A stretch of 64,000 nt of DNA from Paenibacillus tritici (lineage in GTDB: Bacteria; Bacillota; Bacilli; Paenibacillales; Paenibacillaceae). The position numbers were made by a program, and so were the translations under genes. Location: positions 124,001-188,000 of the forward strand of contig NZ_JABMKX010000002.1 of the NCBI RefSeq assembly GCF_013204885.1. The letters run 5' to 3'. Below are positions 35,612 through 43,762 of the stretch, one piece after another. Within the stretch, counting starts at the first letter, position 1; the number at the start of each line of letters is the position of its first letter. The notes under the pieces are model-generated. The model did not search any database. It had not been told where the DNA came from and was given only the letters and a program-made list of their open reading frames with translations.

Positions 35612-37099
35612 TTAGGGAAGGTAGAGGGCTCCTGCCGGAATTACGCTTTTGGCCTGGCTGGGGCTCTCCCACATAAGTACTGCACGCGCATCCCCCTGGT
35701 TCTCGTAGTACTCCACCTTCAGCTCATGCAGCTTCCCCGCAATCAGCTTCACTGTGCCCTTCCGTTCCTGCCCGCTCTGCTTGATCCAGCTGTCGATAAT
35801 CAGCTTCCCGTCAATCCATACCCGGATTCCGTCATCTGAATAAGAATAGATATTGTAAGTCTCAGTGTAGGCCGCACTCAGTCTGCCGCTCCAGCGCACG
35901 GAGAACAGATCTGCATGAACCGCCGGACCCGGCGCGGACTGCCTCCAGGCGAAGTTAATGTTGGCATCCGTCCGGGTGAGGGCAGGCGTGCCGCTAAGCG
36001 TAATATTATTATAGTATTGCCCGTACAACCCCTGCTTCGGAAGCTCGCCGCCTGTTGAAGCAAATTCCGCCGCCTTAGCCGCATACTCATCCCTGGTGAA
36101 CACAGCACCATTCTTCATAAAAGCCTGAATCGTAGCATCGTTGTTCCGCTCATACAGCAGCTTGCCCCAGGTCATCTGGTAACTCCATTTATTCTGCGTT
36201 CCTGTCAGCACCGAAGGCGGCGGAAGCTCTCCGTTCTCACCTACGGCGATCAGCTTGCCGCGCCCCAGATCCCACAGGCTGTCATGATGGCTTGCCTTGA
36301 AATCCCCCTCGTAGATATCTGATGCCAGCACATCCACTCTTCCGCTGCCCGGATAATACTTCGCCAGTTCATCGCTCCACTCGTTCTTGGCATTCGGGCT
36401 CCATACCCAGAGCAGATTATGCAGCTTATGATAGACGGTGTAGCGCTCAAACATAATCTCCCAGAGGGTAACGAAGGAAGACTTCTGCCCCCACCAGAAC
36501 CAGCCGCCGTTCATCTCATGATAGGGCCTCCAGAGTACAGGCACGCCGGCGTCATTCAGTTTTTTCAGGAAAACAGCCACCTTATCCAGCTCGGCAATCA
36601 TCGCCGTATATTCGGGCGTTCCCGGTGTGATATATTTGCTGAAATTAGCTTCACTGAGGCTCATGGAGACATTCGTCCAGGCCGGGGCCGTACCCGGCAG
36701 ATGGGCATGATAGGTCATGGCCACAATGCCCCCGGCTTTGTGCCAGCGGATGGCACTGTCCGTAACCCCCTGCCGCTGCCTGCTGATTAACTGTTCCGTC
36801 TGATTGCCGATCGGCCCCATCTCATAGCCGTGAAGTCCGGCATAGCTGCCAGCCGTATTCTTCAGCTTGTTATTGAGATCATCCGGGCTCTCCAGATAGT
36901 CATGCTGTCCGCTGATCATCCCCTGCCCCTGCAGCCAGTACAAGGTTTCCAGCAGCTGCTTGGCCGGAGGGCCCAGCTCATCATCCGCAGGTGCCATCAG
37001 CACTTTGCGAAAAGCCGCCTGCCACTGCACATCACCAATGAGCCGTGAGGCCGAATCCAGCAGATCCCTGAGTATGCGCTGTTCCACAGTTTCCACCAT
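35612..37099 (-). CDS. GH26 beta-mannanase with C-terminal PA14 domain, no signal peptide
   Basis: A 495-aa glycoside hydrolase. The GH26 acid/base Glu lies in WRPYHEMNGG (about residue 193) and the nucleophile in AVGENGEL (about 286), both on the expected barrel strands. Residues about 355-495 form a PA14 domain (GLYGQYYNN, FSVRWSG, YSDDGIRVWIDG), a carbohydrate-binding module. There is no signal peptide, and an in-frame stop about nine codons upstream of the ATG excludes a hidden one. Mannan hydrolysis is inferred; other beta-1,4 or beta-1,3 activities exist in the family. The gene stops 1 bp from the convergent zinc-ribbon gene. Confidence 0.88.
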   Translation of the reverse strand: MVETVEQRILRDLLDSASRLIGDVQWQAAFRKVLMAPADDELGPPAKQLLETLYWLQGQGMISGQHDYLESPDDLNNKLKNTAGSYAGLHGYEMGPIGNQTEQLISRQRQGVTDSAIRWHKAGGIVAMTYHAHLPGTAPAWTNVSMSLSEANFSKYITPGTPEYTAMIAELDKVAVFLKKLNDAGVPVLWRPYHEMNGGWFWWGQKSSFVTLWEIMFERYTVYHKLHNLLWVWSPNAKNEWSDELAKYYPGSGRVDVLASDIYEGDFKASHHDSLWDLGRGKLIAVGENGELPPPSVLTGTQNKWSYQMTWGKLLYERNNDATIQAFMKNGAVFTRDEYAAKAAEFASTGGELPKQGLYGQYYNNITLSGTPALTRTDANINFAWRQSAPGPAVHADLFSVRWSGRLSAAYTETYNIYSYSDDGIRVWIDGKLIIDSWIKQSGQERKGTVKLIAGKLHELKVEYYENQGDARAVLMWESPSQAKSVIPAGALYLP

Positions 37100-37346
37100 C
37101 CTTTTCCTAAATATAAGAATTTATATGCTTCACGCCATACATTATCCTTCTATTTCTCGCTGAAACGGTACGTCCTGTACAAGGACAACAAAGCCGTTTC
37201 TGCTTGGTGTTTGTACATATTATGACGAATTATGGAATCTCAGCACGGCGAATCCCTAAGAAATTGGACTGTCGCAATCCTGTACTCTTACGCTATACTA
37301 TTGTGAGCATAGGCTATATACCCACAACATGTGCAAAGGAGCAGAT

Positions 37347-37787
37347 ATGAAAGCCAAAAAAACGTTCACCAGTCTCTTGATTCTCATCTTGCTCAGTCTG
37401 GCCGCTTACTGGTTCGGGGAGAACGGGCAGCTGCTGCCGCAGACCCCTTCTACAGATCCTTCGGAGGTAGTGAAGCTGGAATTCCCGTCAGAACGCTACC
37501 CGGAGACCGCCAGACATATTCAGGAGGCCATCCGGAAGGGGGAGTCTGCCATCTGCACCATCGACCGGAATGAAGCGGAGGAGAACCGTAAGGCATCCCT
37601 GAAGGGTGTCCCCACCAAAAAAGGCTATGACCGGGATGAATGGCCCATGGCCATGTGCGCAGAAGGCGGTGCCGGCGCACATATTGAATACATAACCCCC
37701 GGCGATAACCGCGGGGCAGGAAGCTGGGTCGGCAATCAGCTGGAGGACTTCGCCGACGGTACCCGGGTGGAGTTCATGTTCAAGTAA
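37347..37787 (+). CDS. NucA/NucB-type extracellular deoxyribonuclease
   Basis: A 146-aa protein with an N-terminal hydrophobic signal or anchor (residues 6-25) and a NucA/NucB domain. The catalytic block [15 protein letters not shown] (about 93-107) holds the conserved Asp and Glu, and [13 protein letters not shown] completes the fold. Homologues degrade extracellular DNA (NucB) or act in DNA uptake (NucA). AAAGGAG lies five bases before the ATG at 37347; six upstream codons in frame are not used. Confidence 0.9.
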   Translation: MKAKKTFTSLLILILLSLAAYWFGENGQLLPQTPSTDPSEVVKLEFPSERYPETARHIQEAIRKGESAICTIDRNEAEENRKASLKGVPTKKGYDRDEWPMAMCAEGGAGAHIEYITPGDNRGAGSWVGNQLEDFADGTRVEFMFK

Positions 37788-37909
37788 ACAGGAGGCTGCC
37801 GGATTGGACTTGCACAGAGCTGAACCCCTGGCCCTGCTTAGTTATTCAATTTCACCGCGATAAAGCGTAAAATGAAATGGGATAATCTGACTTAGATGGA
37901 GAGCCTGAA

Positions 37910-38098
37910 GTGTTCTATATCTGTTATCGGGGGAAACGGCTGTACGGCCCTATGTCCGAGGCTGAAGCTTTGCAGGAATGGTTCGCGCTTGCAGGAACAA
38001 TCAGGGAATTATATATCATTGAAACCGACGAAGCCACAGGCCGAATCAAACGTCAGATCGGACCGGCGGTCCGTAGTTATAAAAAGAAAAAGAAATAG
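37910..38098 (+). CDS. small hypothetical protein (62 aa) with basic tail
   Basis: A GTG start has GGAGAG eight bases upstream. The product begins MFYICYRGKRLYGPMSE, has a beta-strand IRELYIIETDE and ends in a run of lysines. It ends exactly at a strong terminator. No family is recognised. Confidence 0.65.
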   Translation: MFYICYRGKRLYGPMSEAEALQEWFALAGTIRELYIIETDEATGRIKRQIGPAVRSYKKKKK

Positions 38099-38125
38099 CC
38101 CTGTCCGGCAACAGCCGGACAGGGC
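38098..38125. terminator. bidirectional terminator
   Basis: A perfect GCCCTGTCCGGC/GCCGGACAGGGC hairpin with loop AACA lies between convergent small genes. T-runs are weak on both sides. Confidence 0.7.
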
Positions 38126-38146
38126 CACACTTGCTACAGGCTGGTT

Positions 38147-38302
38147 TTAGAATAAGCAGGCTTTAGTGATAATAACCAGCAGAATGAACAGTACCAGAAT
38201 TGCACCCGTCGAAGTCCAAGGGCTTGCTACCGGAAGGATTGGTGGTCCCTGATTCACTCCACCTACGTTATTTCCACAACCGCAACCATACTCTGCTCCC
38301 AT
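38147..38302 (-). CDS. YjcZ-like small membrane protein
   Basis: A 51-aa protein with a Gly/Cys/Asn-rich N-terminus and a single C-terminal helix (GAILVLFILLVIITKACLF). This resembles the YjcZ family of small sporulation-associated proteins. GAGGAGG eight bases before the ATG at 38302 selects this start over the longer open frame (to 38395). Confidence 0.75.
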   Translation of the reverse strand: MGAEYGCGCGNNVGGVNQGPPILPVASPWTSTGAILVLFILLVIITKACLF

Positions 38303-38475
38303 AATTAATTCCTCCTCTTGAATATTGAATACAGCACAGAATATGTGGAAATCCGCCCCGTTGCATGGGCCAATCGGCAAAGAAATGTCATTCACCTAAC
38401 GGACAGGCGGCCAGCAGTCGATAATAAGTAGAGGAAGCATCGTCGCTTCCAGACTACCCAGAAGGAGGTGACTAC

Positions 38476-38652
38476 ATGGATATTGCAGCTTTATCCGTTG
38501 TCATGAGCCAGTCTTCCTTACAGCAGGCCGCAGGGCTGCAGGTAATGAGCCTCGCTAAGGAGCAGGCGCAGACGGATGCCCAGAACATGGTCCAGATGCT
38601 GAGTCAGGCCACACACCCCACCTTGGGAAAAACACTTGATATTCGGGCGTAA
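38476..38652 (+). CDS. YjfB-family small protein
   Basis: A 58-aa protein beginning MDIAALSVVMSQSSLQQAAG and ending THPTLGKTLDIRA, which matches the YjfB (putative motility) family in pattern and length. AAGGAGGTG precedes the ATG. A terminator follows 75 bp later. The motility link is by family name only. Confidence 0.8.
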   Translation: MDIAALSVVMSQSSLQQAAGLQVMSLAKEQAQTDAQNMVQMLSQATHPTLGKTLDIRA

Positions 38653-38727
38653 TTCCTTTATGCTTACATACATAGGAACACTCGTTCCATATTTCAGCCG
38701 CTTGAGTTGTACGTGCGCTGAATTGCT

Positions 38728-38743
38728 AAGCCCTTGCGGGCTT
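38728..38743 (+). terminator. terminator after yjfB-like gene
   Basis: AAGCCC-TTGC-GGGCTT is followed by TTCTTTT. Confidence 0.8.
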
Positions 38744-38761
38744 TTCTTTTGGCCAATAACA

Positions 38762-38775
38762 CGAACATACGATCT
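38762..38775. promoter_or_regulatory. weak LexA-like box before the ImmA-like gene
   Basis: CGAACATACGATCT has a perfect left half-site and two mismatches in the right half. It lies 20 bp before the start codon and overlaps the likely promoter. Confidence 0.35.
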
Positions 38776-38794
38776 TATATTGGGGTGATTGAAT

Positions 38795-39337
38795 ATGCAA
38801 GGCTATTATCAGATGACCGCTTTGGAGAAATGGACAGAGGATCTATACCAGCGTATTGGCGTCCGTAAGCCATCCGACATATCCATTGACTACATAGCCG
38901 AACGGCTGAATATTTGGGTGCACTACCTGGACGTCAGAAGCAAGGGGATTGAAGCGACGGCCGGAATGTACAGTATGTTCATCGACAACAGGCTGCCTCC
39001 CGAGCTGCAGCGGCTGGAATTCCTCCAGGTGCTCTGCCACCTGCTCCGGCATGCCGGTAAGTCTACCCTGATGCCCGGACAATTCACACAGGCGCAGAAG
39101 GACGAATCCGACCGGTTTATTCTGTATGCCTCCATGCCCTATTCGATGATCGCTGCGAATGTCCTGCCCGAACTCCGTGAGGATGCTGTGGCCGAACTCG
39201 CTGTAGCCTTCCAGGTTCCCGTCCCTCTGGCGCTGCAGCGGATTGATCAGATCCAGAGACGGATTTTTCAGGGGCAATTAATGGCTGTAATGGAGCGGAA
39301 CGAAGACAGAAATATAATCCACAGACATATTCGCTAA
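38795..39337 (+). CDS. ImmA/IrrE-like protein with degenerate zinc site
   Basis: A 180-aa protein resembling ImmA/IrrE (family M78) peptidases: N-terminal DISIDYIAERLNIWVHYLD, then a hydrophobic helix and the ASMPYSMI block. Where the family has HELCH the sequence reads QVLCHLLRH, so the first His and the catalytic Glu are lost. It may be an inactive sensor. GGGGTG seven bases before ATG 38795 sets the start; a TTG two codons upstream is possible. It could be SOS-linked through the weak LexA-like box. Confidence 0.75.
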   Translation: MQGYYQMTALEKWTEDLYQRIGVRKPSDISIDYIAERLNIWVHYLDVRSKGIEATAGMYSMFIDNRLPPELQRLEFLQVLCHLLRHAGKSTLMPGQFTQAQKDESDRFILYASMPYSMIAANVLPELREDAVAELAVAFQVPVPLALQRIDQIQRRIFQGQLMAVMERNEDRNIIHRHIR

Positions 39338-39409
39338 GCGCTGCGGGGATAATACGGTACAGAGATAAGGGCATGGTGAGACTCTACTGTAAAGGGGATC
39401 AAGATCAAC

Positions 39410-39574
39410 GTGGACGCCATACAAGTCATTCAATTACTGCTGACTCATCCTGATTACAGCGTGGATGCGGTTCATCCCGAAATCCCGGATTTCGTGGGTA
39501 TCGAGACGATTGAAGTGGACCACGAGACCCAGACCTTCTCCATTCTGCTGCAGGAGCCCAAGGAATACGGCTGA
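39410..39574 (+). CDS. small acidic hypothetical protein (54 aa)
   Basis: A GTG-initiated frame, MDAIQVIQLLLTHPDYSV to the stop, with AAGGGG about ten bases upstream. It is acidic with a predicted final strand TFSILLQEP. No family recognised. Codon pattern and spacing support it moderately. Confidence 0.5.
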   Translation: MDAIQVIQLLLTHPDYSVDAVHPEIPDFVGIETIEVDHETQTFSILLQEPKEYG

Positions 39575-39602
39575 ACCTCCGAAGCAGCTTACACGTAAGA
39601 GA

Positions 39603-39623
39603 CCCCGCCAACTTCCGGCAGGG
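39603..39623 (-). terminator. weak terminator after the coiled-coil membrane protein gene
   Basis: CCCTGCC/GGCGGGG pairing (one G-T) is followed by TCTCTT on the minus strand. Confidence 0.4.
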
Positions 39624-39654
39624 CCACCTTGTATATGAAGATCATTCAAGCCAA

Positions 39655-39846
39655 CTAGCCTGTGCTTACAAACTGGACAACCCCGATAACCACCAGGAAC
39701 AGCAGGATACCGAGTACGATCGCAAGGACGGTCCTGCCTAAGTTGTTGGCGGGTTGCCGGGGCGCATTCTCCATATTGGTTAGACGGGCCTCCAATACAG
39801 CAATCCGCTTCTCCAGTTCCCGGTTCTTGTTCTCTGCTTCGGTCAT
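39655..39846 (-). CDS. small coiled-coil membrane protein (63 aa)
   Basis: A 63-aa protein with an N-terminal charged coiled coil (NRELEKRIAVLEARLTNME) and one C-terminal transmembrane helix (TVLAIVLGILLFLVVIGVVQF). GAGGAG seven bases before the ATG at 39846 sets the start. It follows uppP in the same direction by 34 bp and may share its transcript. Function unknown. Confidence 0.7.
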   Translation of the reverse strand: MTEAENKNRELEKRIAVLEARLTNMENAPRQPANNLGRTVLAIVLGILLFLVVIGVVQFVSTG

Positions 39847-39880
39847 TGCCACTCTCCTCAATGATTTATTTTAAGAATAG

Positions 39881-40684
39881 TTACAGGATGACAATTACAT
39901 AGAATAGGCCTGCTAATACAAACCGGTATAGAGCAAACCATTCCAGGCGCAGCCGCTTAATTAGCTTGATGAATGTTACTACCGCTATCATTGCCACGAT
40001 GAAGGAAGTAATAAATCCGATTAGCATCAGCACAAGCGCATCCGAACTCAGCAAATCACGGCTGTCGTACAGATCCAGGAGGCTTGCCCCGAACATGACC
40101 GGCACGGAGATCAGGAAGGTGAAGTCTGCCGCGGCCTTCTGGCTGGTTCCCAGCAGCAAGCCCCCTGATATCGTCGAGCCCGATCTTGAGAAGCCGGGCC
40201 ACAGCGCCAGACACTGGAACAGTCCGATCCCGAAGGCTTGTTTATAATTCAGACCGTCCACGGTCTCTGCCGTTTCGGTTCTCTTGCTGCGTGCGGCGAA
40301 GATCATCAGCAAGCCACCGGCAATAAGCCCTATTAAGACGGGCTTCGGACCGAACAGCTGGCTTTTAATCGTGTCCTTGAATAGCAGATAGATGATTAAC
40401 GCCGGCACCATAGCGAGGATCATATGAATGGCGTTCAATCCCTTACTCTTTGCGAAATCCATCTTAAGCATATTCACACCAATGTTCAGGTACTTCTTCC
40501 AATACAGCAGCAGTACTGCCATCACTGCCCCCAATTGTATCACAATCTTAAAGGTTACTGCCGTGTCTCCGTCAAAGTCCAGCAAATCCCCTGCCAATAC
40601 AAGATGTCCGGTGGACGATACCGGTAGAAATTCCGTCAGTCCCTCTATAATGCCCAATATGATTGCCTTTATTGCGTCCGTCAC
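39881..40684 (-). CDS. uppP: undecaprenyl-diphosphatase UppP/BacA
   Basis: A 267-aa membrane phosphatase that recycles undecaprenyl pyrophosphate to the carrier lipid for cell-wall synthesis. Both signature loops are present: EGLTEFLPVSSTGHLVL (about residues 14-30) and PGFSRSGSTISGGLLLG (about 165-181), with the catalytic Glu, Ser and Arg. About eight transmembrane helices fit the family and the length is normal. It often confers bacitracin tolerance. It is divergent from hicAB. Confidence 0.97.
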   Translation of the reverse strand: MTDAIKAIILGIIEGLTEFLPVSSTGHLVLAGDLLDFDGDTAVTFKIVIQLGAVMAVLLLYWKKYLNIGVNMLKMDFAKSKGLNAIHMILAMVPALIIYLLFKDTIKSQLFGPKPVLIGLIAGGLLMIFAARSKRTETAETVDGLNYKQAFGIGLFQCLALWPGFSRSGSTISGGLLLGTSQKAAADFTFLISVPVMFGASLLDLYDSRDLLSSDALVLMLIGFITSFIVAMIAVVTFIKLIKRLRLEWFALYRFVLAGLFYVIVIL

Positions 40685-40853
40685 CGTTAAATAGTCCCCT
40701 TTCGGAAATAGATCAATATATTTCCAGTATAAGAGGCGGGGAGGAAATTCCCCATCGTTATATCTTACAATATCGGATTTGGTGTGACATAAATGTCATG
40801 TGCGATTGTGATAGTAATGCGCGTTACAATATAATCTGAAAGGCGGAGAACGC

Positions 40854-41069
40854 TTGGGCACACAAGTTACAGTACGGGAAATGCTTAGAGCCTTGCAGGA
40901 TGCCGGATTCATACCTTCACTTAATTATGGCAATCGCGGAAGCCACCAGCACTATATATACCGTACTGACCCGGCTCGATACGCTGATGTAAGCGTCCAT
41001 GCAATGGGGCAGGTAATACCAAAAGGCACACTCAAAAGCATTGAACGAACTTCCGGAGTTATATTTTAA
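40854..41069 (+). CDS. hicA: HicA-family toxin
   Basis: A 71-aa protein with the HicA dsRNA-binding-like fold: MLRALQDAGFIPSLN, then the catalytic His region GSHQHYIYR and a final VIPKGTLKSIERTSGV. HicA toxins cleave mRNA. The TTG start has GGAG five bases upstream. It lies 41 bp before the antitoxin gene, in the usual toxin-first order. Confidence 0.9.
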   Translation: MGTQVTVREMLRALQDAGFIPSLNYGNRGSHQHYIYRTDPARYADVSVHAMGQVIPKGTLKSIERTSGVIF

Positions 41070-41110
41070 TAATTGGGGTTTCCCTTAACCTATAAGAGGA
41101 GAATGAAAAA

Positions 41111-41539
41111 ATGGCGAAATGGGTGCAACGTTATATTTATCCAGTAGTTGCTGAACAGGGCGAGGATGGCGGTTATGGACTGTATTTTCCGGATTTTCCC
41201 GGAAGTGCGATTCTTGCACTCGACATTCAGACCGCTGTCCGTAACGCAAAAGATATGTTAGTCGATTTCCTATTAGAGTTAGAAGATAACGGAAACATCC
41301 CTCCAAATCCTTCTGCCCCTGAACAGATTCAGCTAGAAGACCCGGCCGACAAAGTTATTTTCATTGACGTATTTATGCCGCCCTACCGTGACGAAGCAGC
41401 CAACAAGTCTGTAACCAAAAACTGCACACTGCCAAAGTGGCTGCGGGAAGCGGCAGACGAAGCCGGCCTTAACTTCTCACAAATTCTCCAGAACGGTCTT
41501 AAGGAAGCCTTGGGATTAGATAAACGCCAGGAACGTTAA
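41111..41539 (+). CDS. hicB: HicB-family antitoxin
   Basis: A 142-aa antitoxin: the N-terminal partial RNase H fold (YPVVAEQGEDGGYGLYFPDFPG, AVRNAKDML) should bind HicA, and the C-terminal segment (LPKWLREAADEAGLNFSQILQNGLKEALG) is a ribbon-helix-helix or HTH DNA-binding region that would repress the operon. AAGAGGAG precedes the ATG. Confidence 0.92.
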   Translation: MAKWVQRYIYPVVAEQGEDGGYGLYFPDFPGSAILALDIQTAVRNAKDMLVDFLLELEDNGNIPPNPSAPEQIQLEDPADKVIFIDVFMPPYRDEAANKSVTKNCTLPKWLREAADEAGLNFSQILQNGLKEALGLDKRQER

Positions 41540-41550
41540 GAGACATGCCA

Positions 41551-41586
41551 AACAAGCCCTTCCGCTGATTAACGGGATGGCTTGTT
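41551..41586. terminator. terminator between hicB and ktrB (convergent)
   Basis: AACAAGCC/GGCTTGTT arms with an inner paired segment are followed by TTTTC on the plus strand and TTTGG on the minus strand. Confidence 0.75.
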
Positions 41587-41610
41587 TTCGGGTGATTGAA
41601 GACTTAATCT

Positions 41611-42969
41611 TTAGCCGATAAGCAGCTTATCCTCCGGATACCGATATTTTTGCTTCACATTTTTTTGTGCCAGTGCCAAAGCTAGAGTCAAGGGCCCTAG
41701 TCTCCCGATGTACATTGTAATTATGATGATACATTTCCCCAGGGGCGAAAGCTCCTGCGTTAGATTCATAGACATTCCTACAGTTCCAAATGCTGAGGTT
41801 ACTTCAAAGAGAAGCGCCAGGAAGTCTTTAGGATGAGCATATTCTGTAATGGATAGAAGAAAGGTGGCTGTAAGAACTACGCCCAGGGATATGGTCAATA
41901 CTGCGAGTGCCCGGAATATGATATCCTGGGAGATCCGTTTTTTAAGCAGCTGCACATCTGTTTTCCCCTTAATCGTTGAGACGATACTTAACATAAGTAC
42001 AGCAAAAGTAGTCGTTTTTATACCTCCTCCCGTCGATCCGGAAGAAGCCCCTACAAACATCAGGAAAATCATAAAAAATTGTGAGGCCGGGAGCATTGCT
42101 CCAATATCAATAGAATTAAAGCCGGCTGTACGGGTAACAACACCCTGAAAATAGGCCGCCCAAAACCTTTCGCTCCATGAGAGGGAACTAAAGGTTTCCG
42201 TATTAAAGAGTTCTATCGCAAATATGACCAAAAACCCTGCCATACAAAGGAGCCCGGAAGTAATTAAAACTATTTTAGTATGAAGCGAAAGATCTCTCCA
42301 TCTTCTTTTCCGGTACAGATCCAGAATCACCGTGAATCCAATCCCGCCGACGATAAACAAAAGGGAGATCACAATATTAACCAACGGATCACCGACATAG
42401 CGGCTCAGACTGTCTGGCCACAATCCAAATCCGGCGTTATTAAAGGCAGACACTGAATGGAATATCCCATAATAAATTGACCTTGCTGTTCCTAGTTCAT
42501 TGGCCCATCGAAGAGCCAACAATATAGCTCCAGCTGTCTCCACAATAAACGTAATGAGAAAGATACTGAGCGATAACCGCACGACTCCTTGTGTGGTTAC
42601 AGAATTAGATGATTGCTGGATAAGCAGGCGTTCTTTTAGTCCAATCTTTTTGCCCATGATCACGGCGATCAAAACACTGAATGTCATAAATCCCAAACCG
42701 CCAATTTGAATCAGAAGTAAGATGATCATCTGTCCAAAATAAGAAAAGTCGGTACCGGTATCAAGTACAACAAGTCCCGTTACGCATACGGCTGAAGTCG
42801 AAGTGAACAGAGCTGCCAGCCAGCCTATACTAAGTCCGCTGGACGAAGATATCGGCAAGGCCAGCAGCACTGTACCCAGCAAAATAGGGACGGCAAAACC
42901 GAGCAAAATGATTCTGGATGAGGTCAGTTTGAGATTTGTGATGAAGGATGAAATTCTGTTAAAGAACAT
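41611..42969 (-). CDS. ktrB: potassium transporter KtrB (TrkH/KtrB family)
   Basis: A 452-aa K+ channel-like transporter. Its four pore loops contain the selectivity-filter glycines: SAVCVTGL (first), FNNAGFGL (second), TRTAGFNS (third) and AFGTVGMS (fourth). KtrB works with a KtrA/KtrC RCK subunit, which is not encoded here. GGAGCC lies five bases before ATG. The gene has its own TATAAT promoter directly followed by an intrinsic terminator, so its expression is probably attenuated. Confidence 0.93.
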   Translation of the reverse strand: MFFNRISSFITNLKLTSSRIILLGFAVPILLGTVLLALPISSSSGLSIGWLAALFTSTSAVCVTGLVVLDTGTDFSYFGQMIILLLIQIGGLGFMTFSVLIAVIMGKKIGLKERLLIQQSSNSVTTQGVVRLSLSIFLITFIVETAGAILLALRWANELGTARSIYYGIFHSVSAFNNAGFGLWPDSLSRYVGDPLVNIVISLLFIVGGIGFTVILDLYRKRRWRDLSLHTKIVLITSGLLCMAGFLVIFAIELFNTETFSSLSWSERFWAAYFQGVVTRTAGFNSIDIGAMLPASQFFMIFLMFVGASSGSTGGGIKTTTFAVLMLSIVSTIKGKTDVQLLKKRISQDIIFRALAVLTISLGVVLTATFLLSITEYAHPKDFLALLFEVTSAFGTVGMSMNLTQELSPLGKCIIIITMYIGRLGPLTLALALAQKNVKQKYRYPEDKLLIG

Positions 42970-42997
42970 AGTTTGGCTCCATTCAGCTTATTAAAAA

Positions 42998-43070
42998 GAG
43001 CCCGCTATAAGCAAGCTCCTTCAATACCGATTTAGATCCCTATTATAGAATTTATCCATTTCATTGTACA
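42998..43070 (-). promoter_or_regulatory. ktrB promoter with attenuator-like leader
   Basis: -35 TGTACA (43065-43070), 17-bp spacer, -10 TATAAT (43042-43047). About 25 bases after it a 21-base hairpin (42998-43018; GAGCTTGC/GCGGGCTC) is followed by TTTTT, 28 bases before the ktrB start. The hairpin closely resembles that before usp-mnh. Confidence 0.65.
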
Positions 43071-43119
43071 GGAGCATCGTCTCCAATTACGCTCAGCTCA
43101 GCAATTCAGCGATTAACTG

Positions 43120-43479
43120 TTATTTTACAGACATTTCCTTGCTTTCTTCCTCCAGCACCTTCAAGTCATCCTGAACGCTTCCCTTCCATAAGGGCACTCC
43201 GGAACGGTAGGCAGCCCGGCCATTCAGGTGACCTGCTACCGGTGAAGTGATGAATACAAATACAATCGCCAGCAGAAGCTTGACGTTAACCGTTCCGTCT
43301 TTGAACCAAAAGTACAGGAAGCCTCCTGTCAGCAAACACAATACCCCGAAGGTTGCACTTTTGGTAGCCGCATGTGAACGCAGATAGACATCGGGCAGCC
43401 GTACTAAGCCGAAGGCACTTAAGCCGCAGAAGACTGCACCCATTACCACAATCATCGAGCTAATCAGTTCACCTGTCAT
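43120..43479 (-). CDS. mnhG: Na+/H+ antiporter subunit MnhG/MrpG
   Basis: A 119-aa membrane subunit with three helices and the MnhG pattern (FCGLSAFGLVRLPDVYLRSHAATKSATFG). It completes the Mrp antiporter. GGAGGG seven bases before ATG 43479 sets the start, overlapping mnhF by 11 bp; the five upstream codons are not used. Last gene of the usp-mnh operon. Confidence 0.93.
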   Translation of the reverse strand: MTGELISSMIVVMGAVFCGLSAFGLVRLPDVYLRSHAATKSATFGVLCLLTGGFLYFWFKDGTVNVKLLLAIVFVFITSPVAGHLNGRAAYRSGVPLWKGSVQDDLKVLEEESKEMSVK

Positions 43480-43762
43480 TGGGGTTCCCTCCATCTTCTA
43501 TAACGGCTCCCCGTTCAATATATCTGGCCAGTGCCGTAGTACCAATAAACGTCAGAATCCCGATAACCAGGATGACTTCTATAAAGTCCTGGGTATCCAG
43601 CAGCATACTGAAGACGGTTATCATAGCGAGTACATGAATGCCTATCGTATCGAGGGCGGCAACCCTGTCGGAGCGGGTTGGCCCTTTCAGGAGACGGAAC
43701 AGGCAGGCCAGCATCGCCAGAGCCAGAATGATCATAGCCACGGTTAGCATAACTGGGATCAT
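43469..43762 (-). CDS. mnhF: Na+/H+ antiporter subunit MnhF/MrpF
   Basis: A 97-aa subunit with three helices and the family motif LKGPTRSDRVAALDTIG. It overlaps mnhE by one base and mnhG by 11 bp, which shows tight translational coupling. Confidence 0.94.
   Translation of the reverse strand: MIPVMLTVAMIILALAMLACLFRLLKGPTRSDRVAALDTIGIHVLAMITVFSMLLDTQDFIEVILVIGILTFIGTTALARYIERGAVIEDGGNPNDR

Noticed and set aside
42998..43018. Calling a c-di-AMP (ydaO) riboswitch before ktrB
   Set aside because: The leader between promoter and terminator is far too short for that aptamer.
41611..43070. A full KtrAB pair
   Set aside because: No RCK-type ktrA or ktrC gene is adjacent; only ktrB is present.
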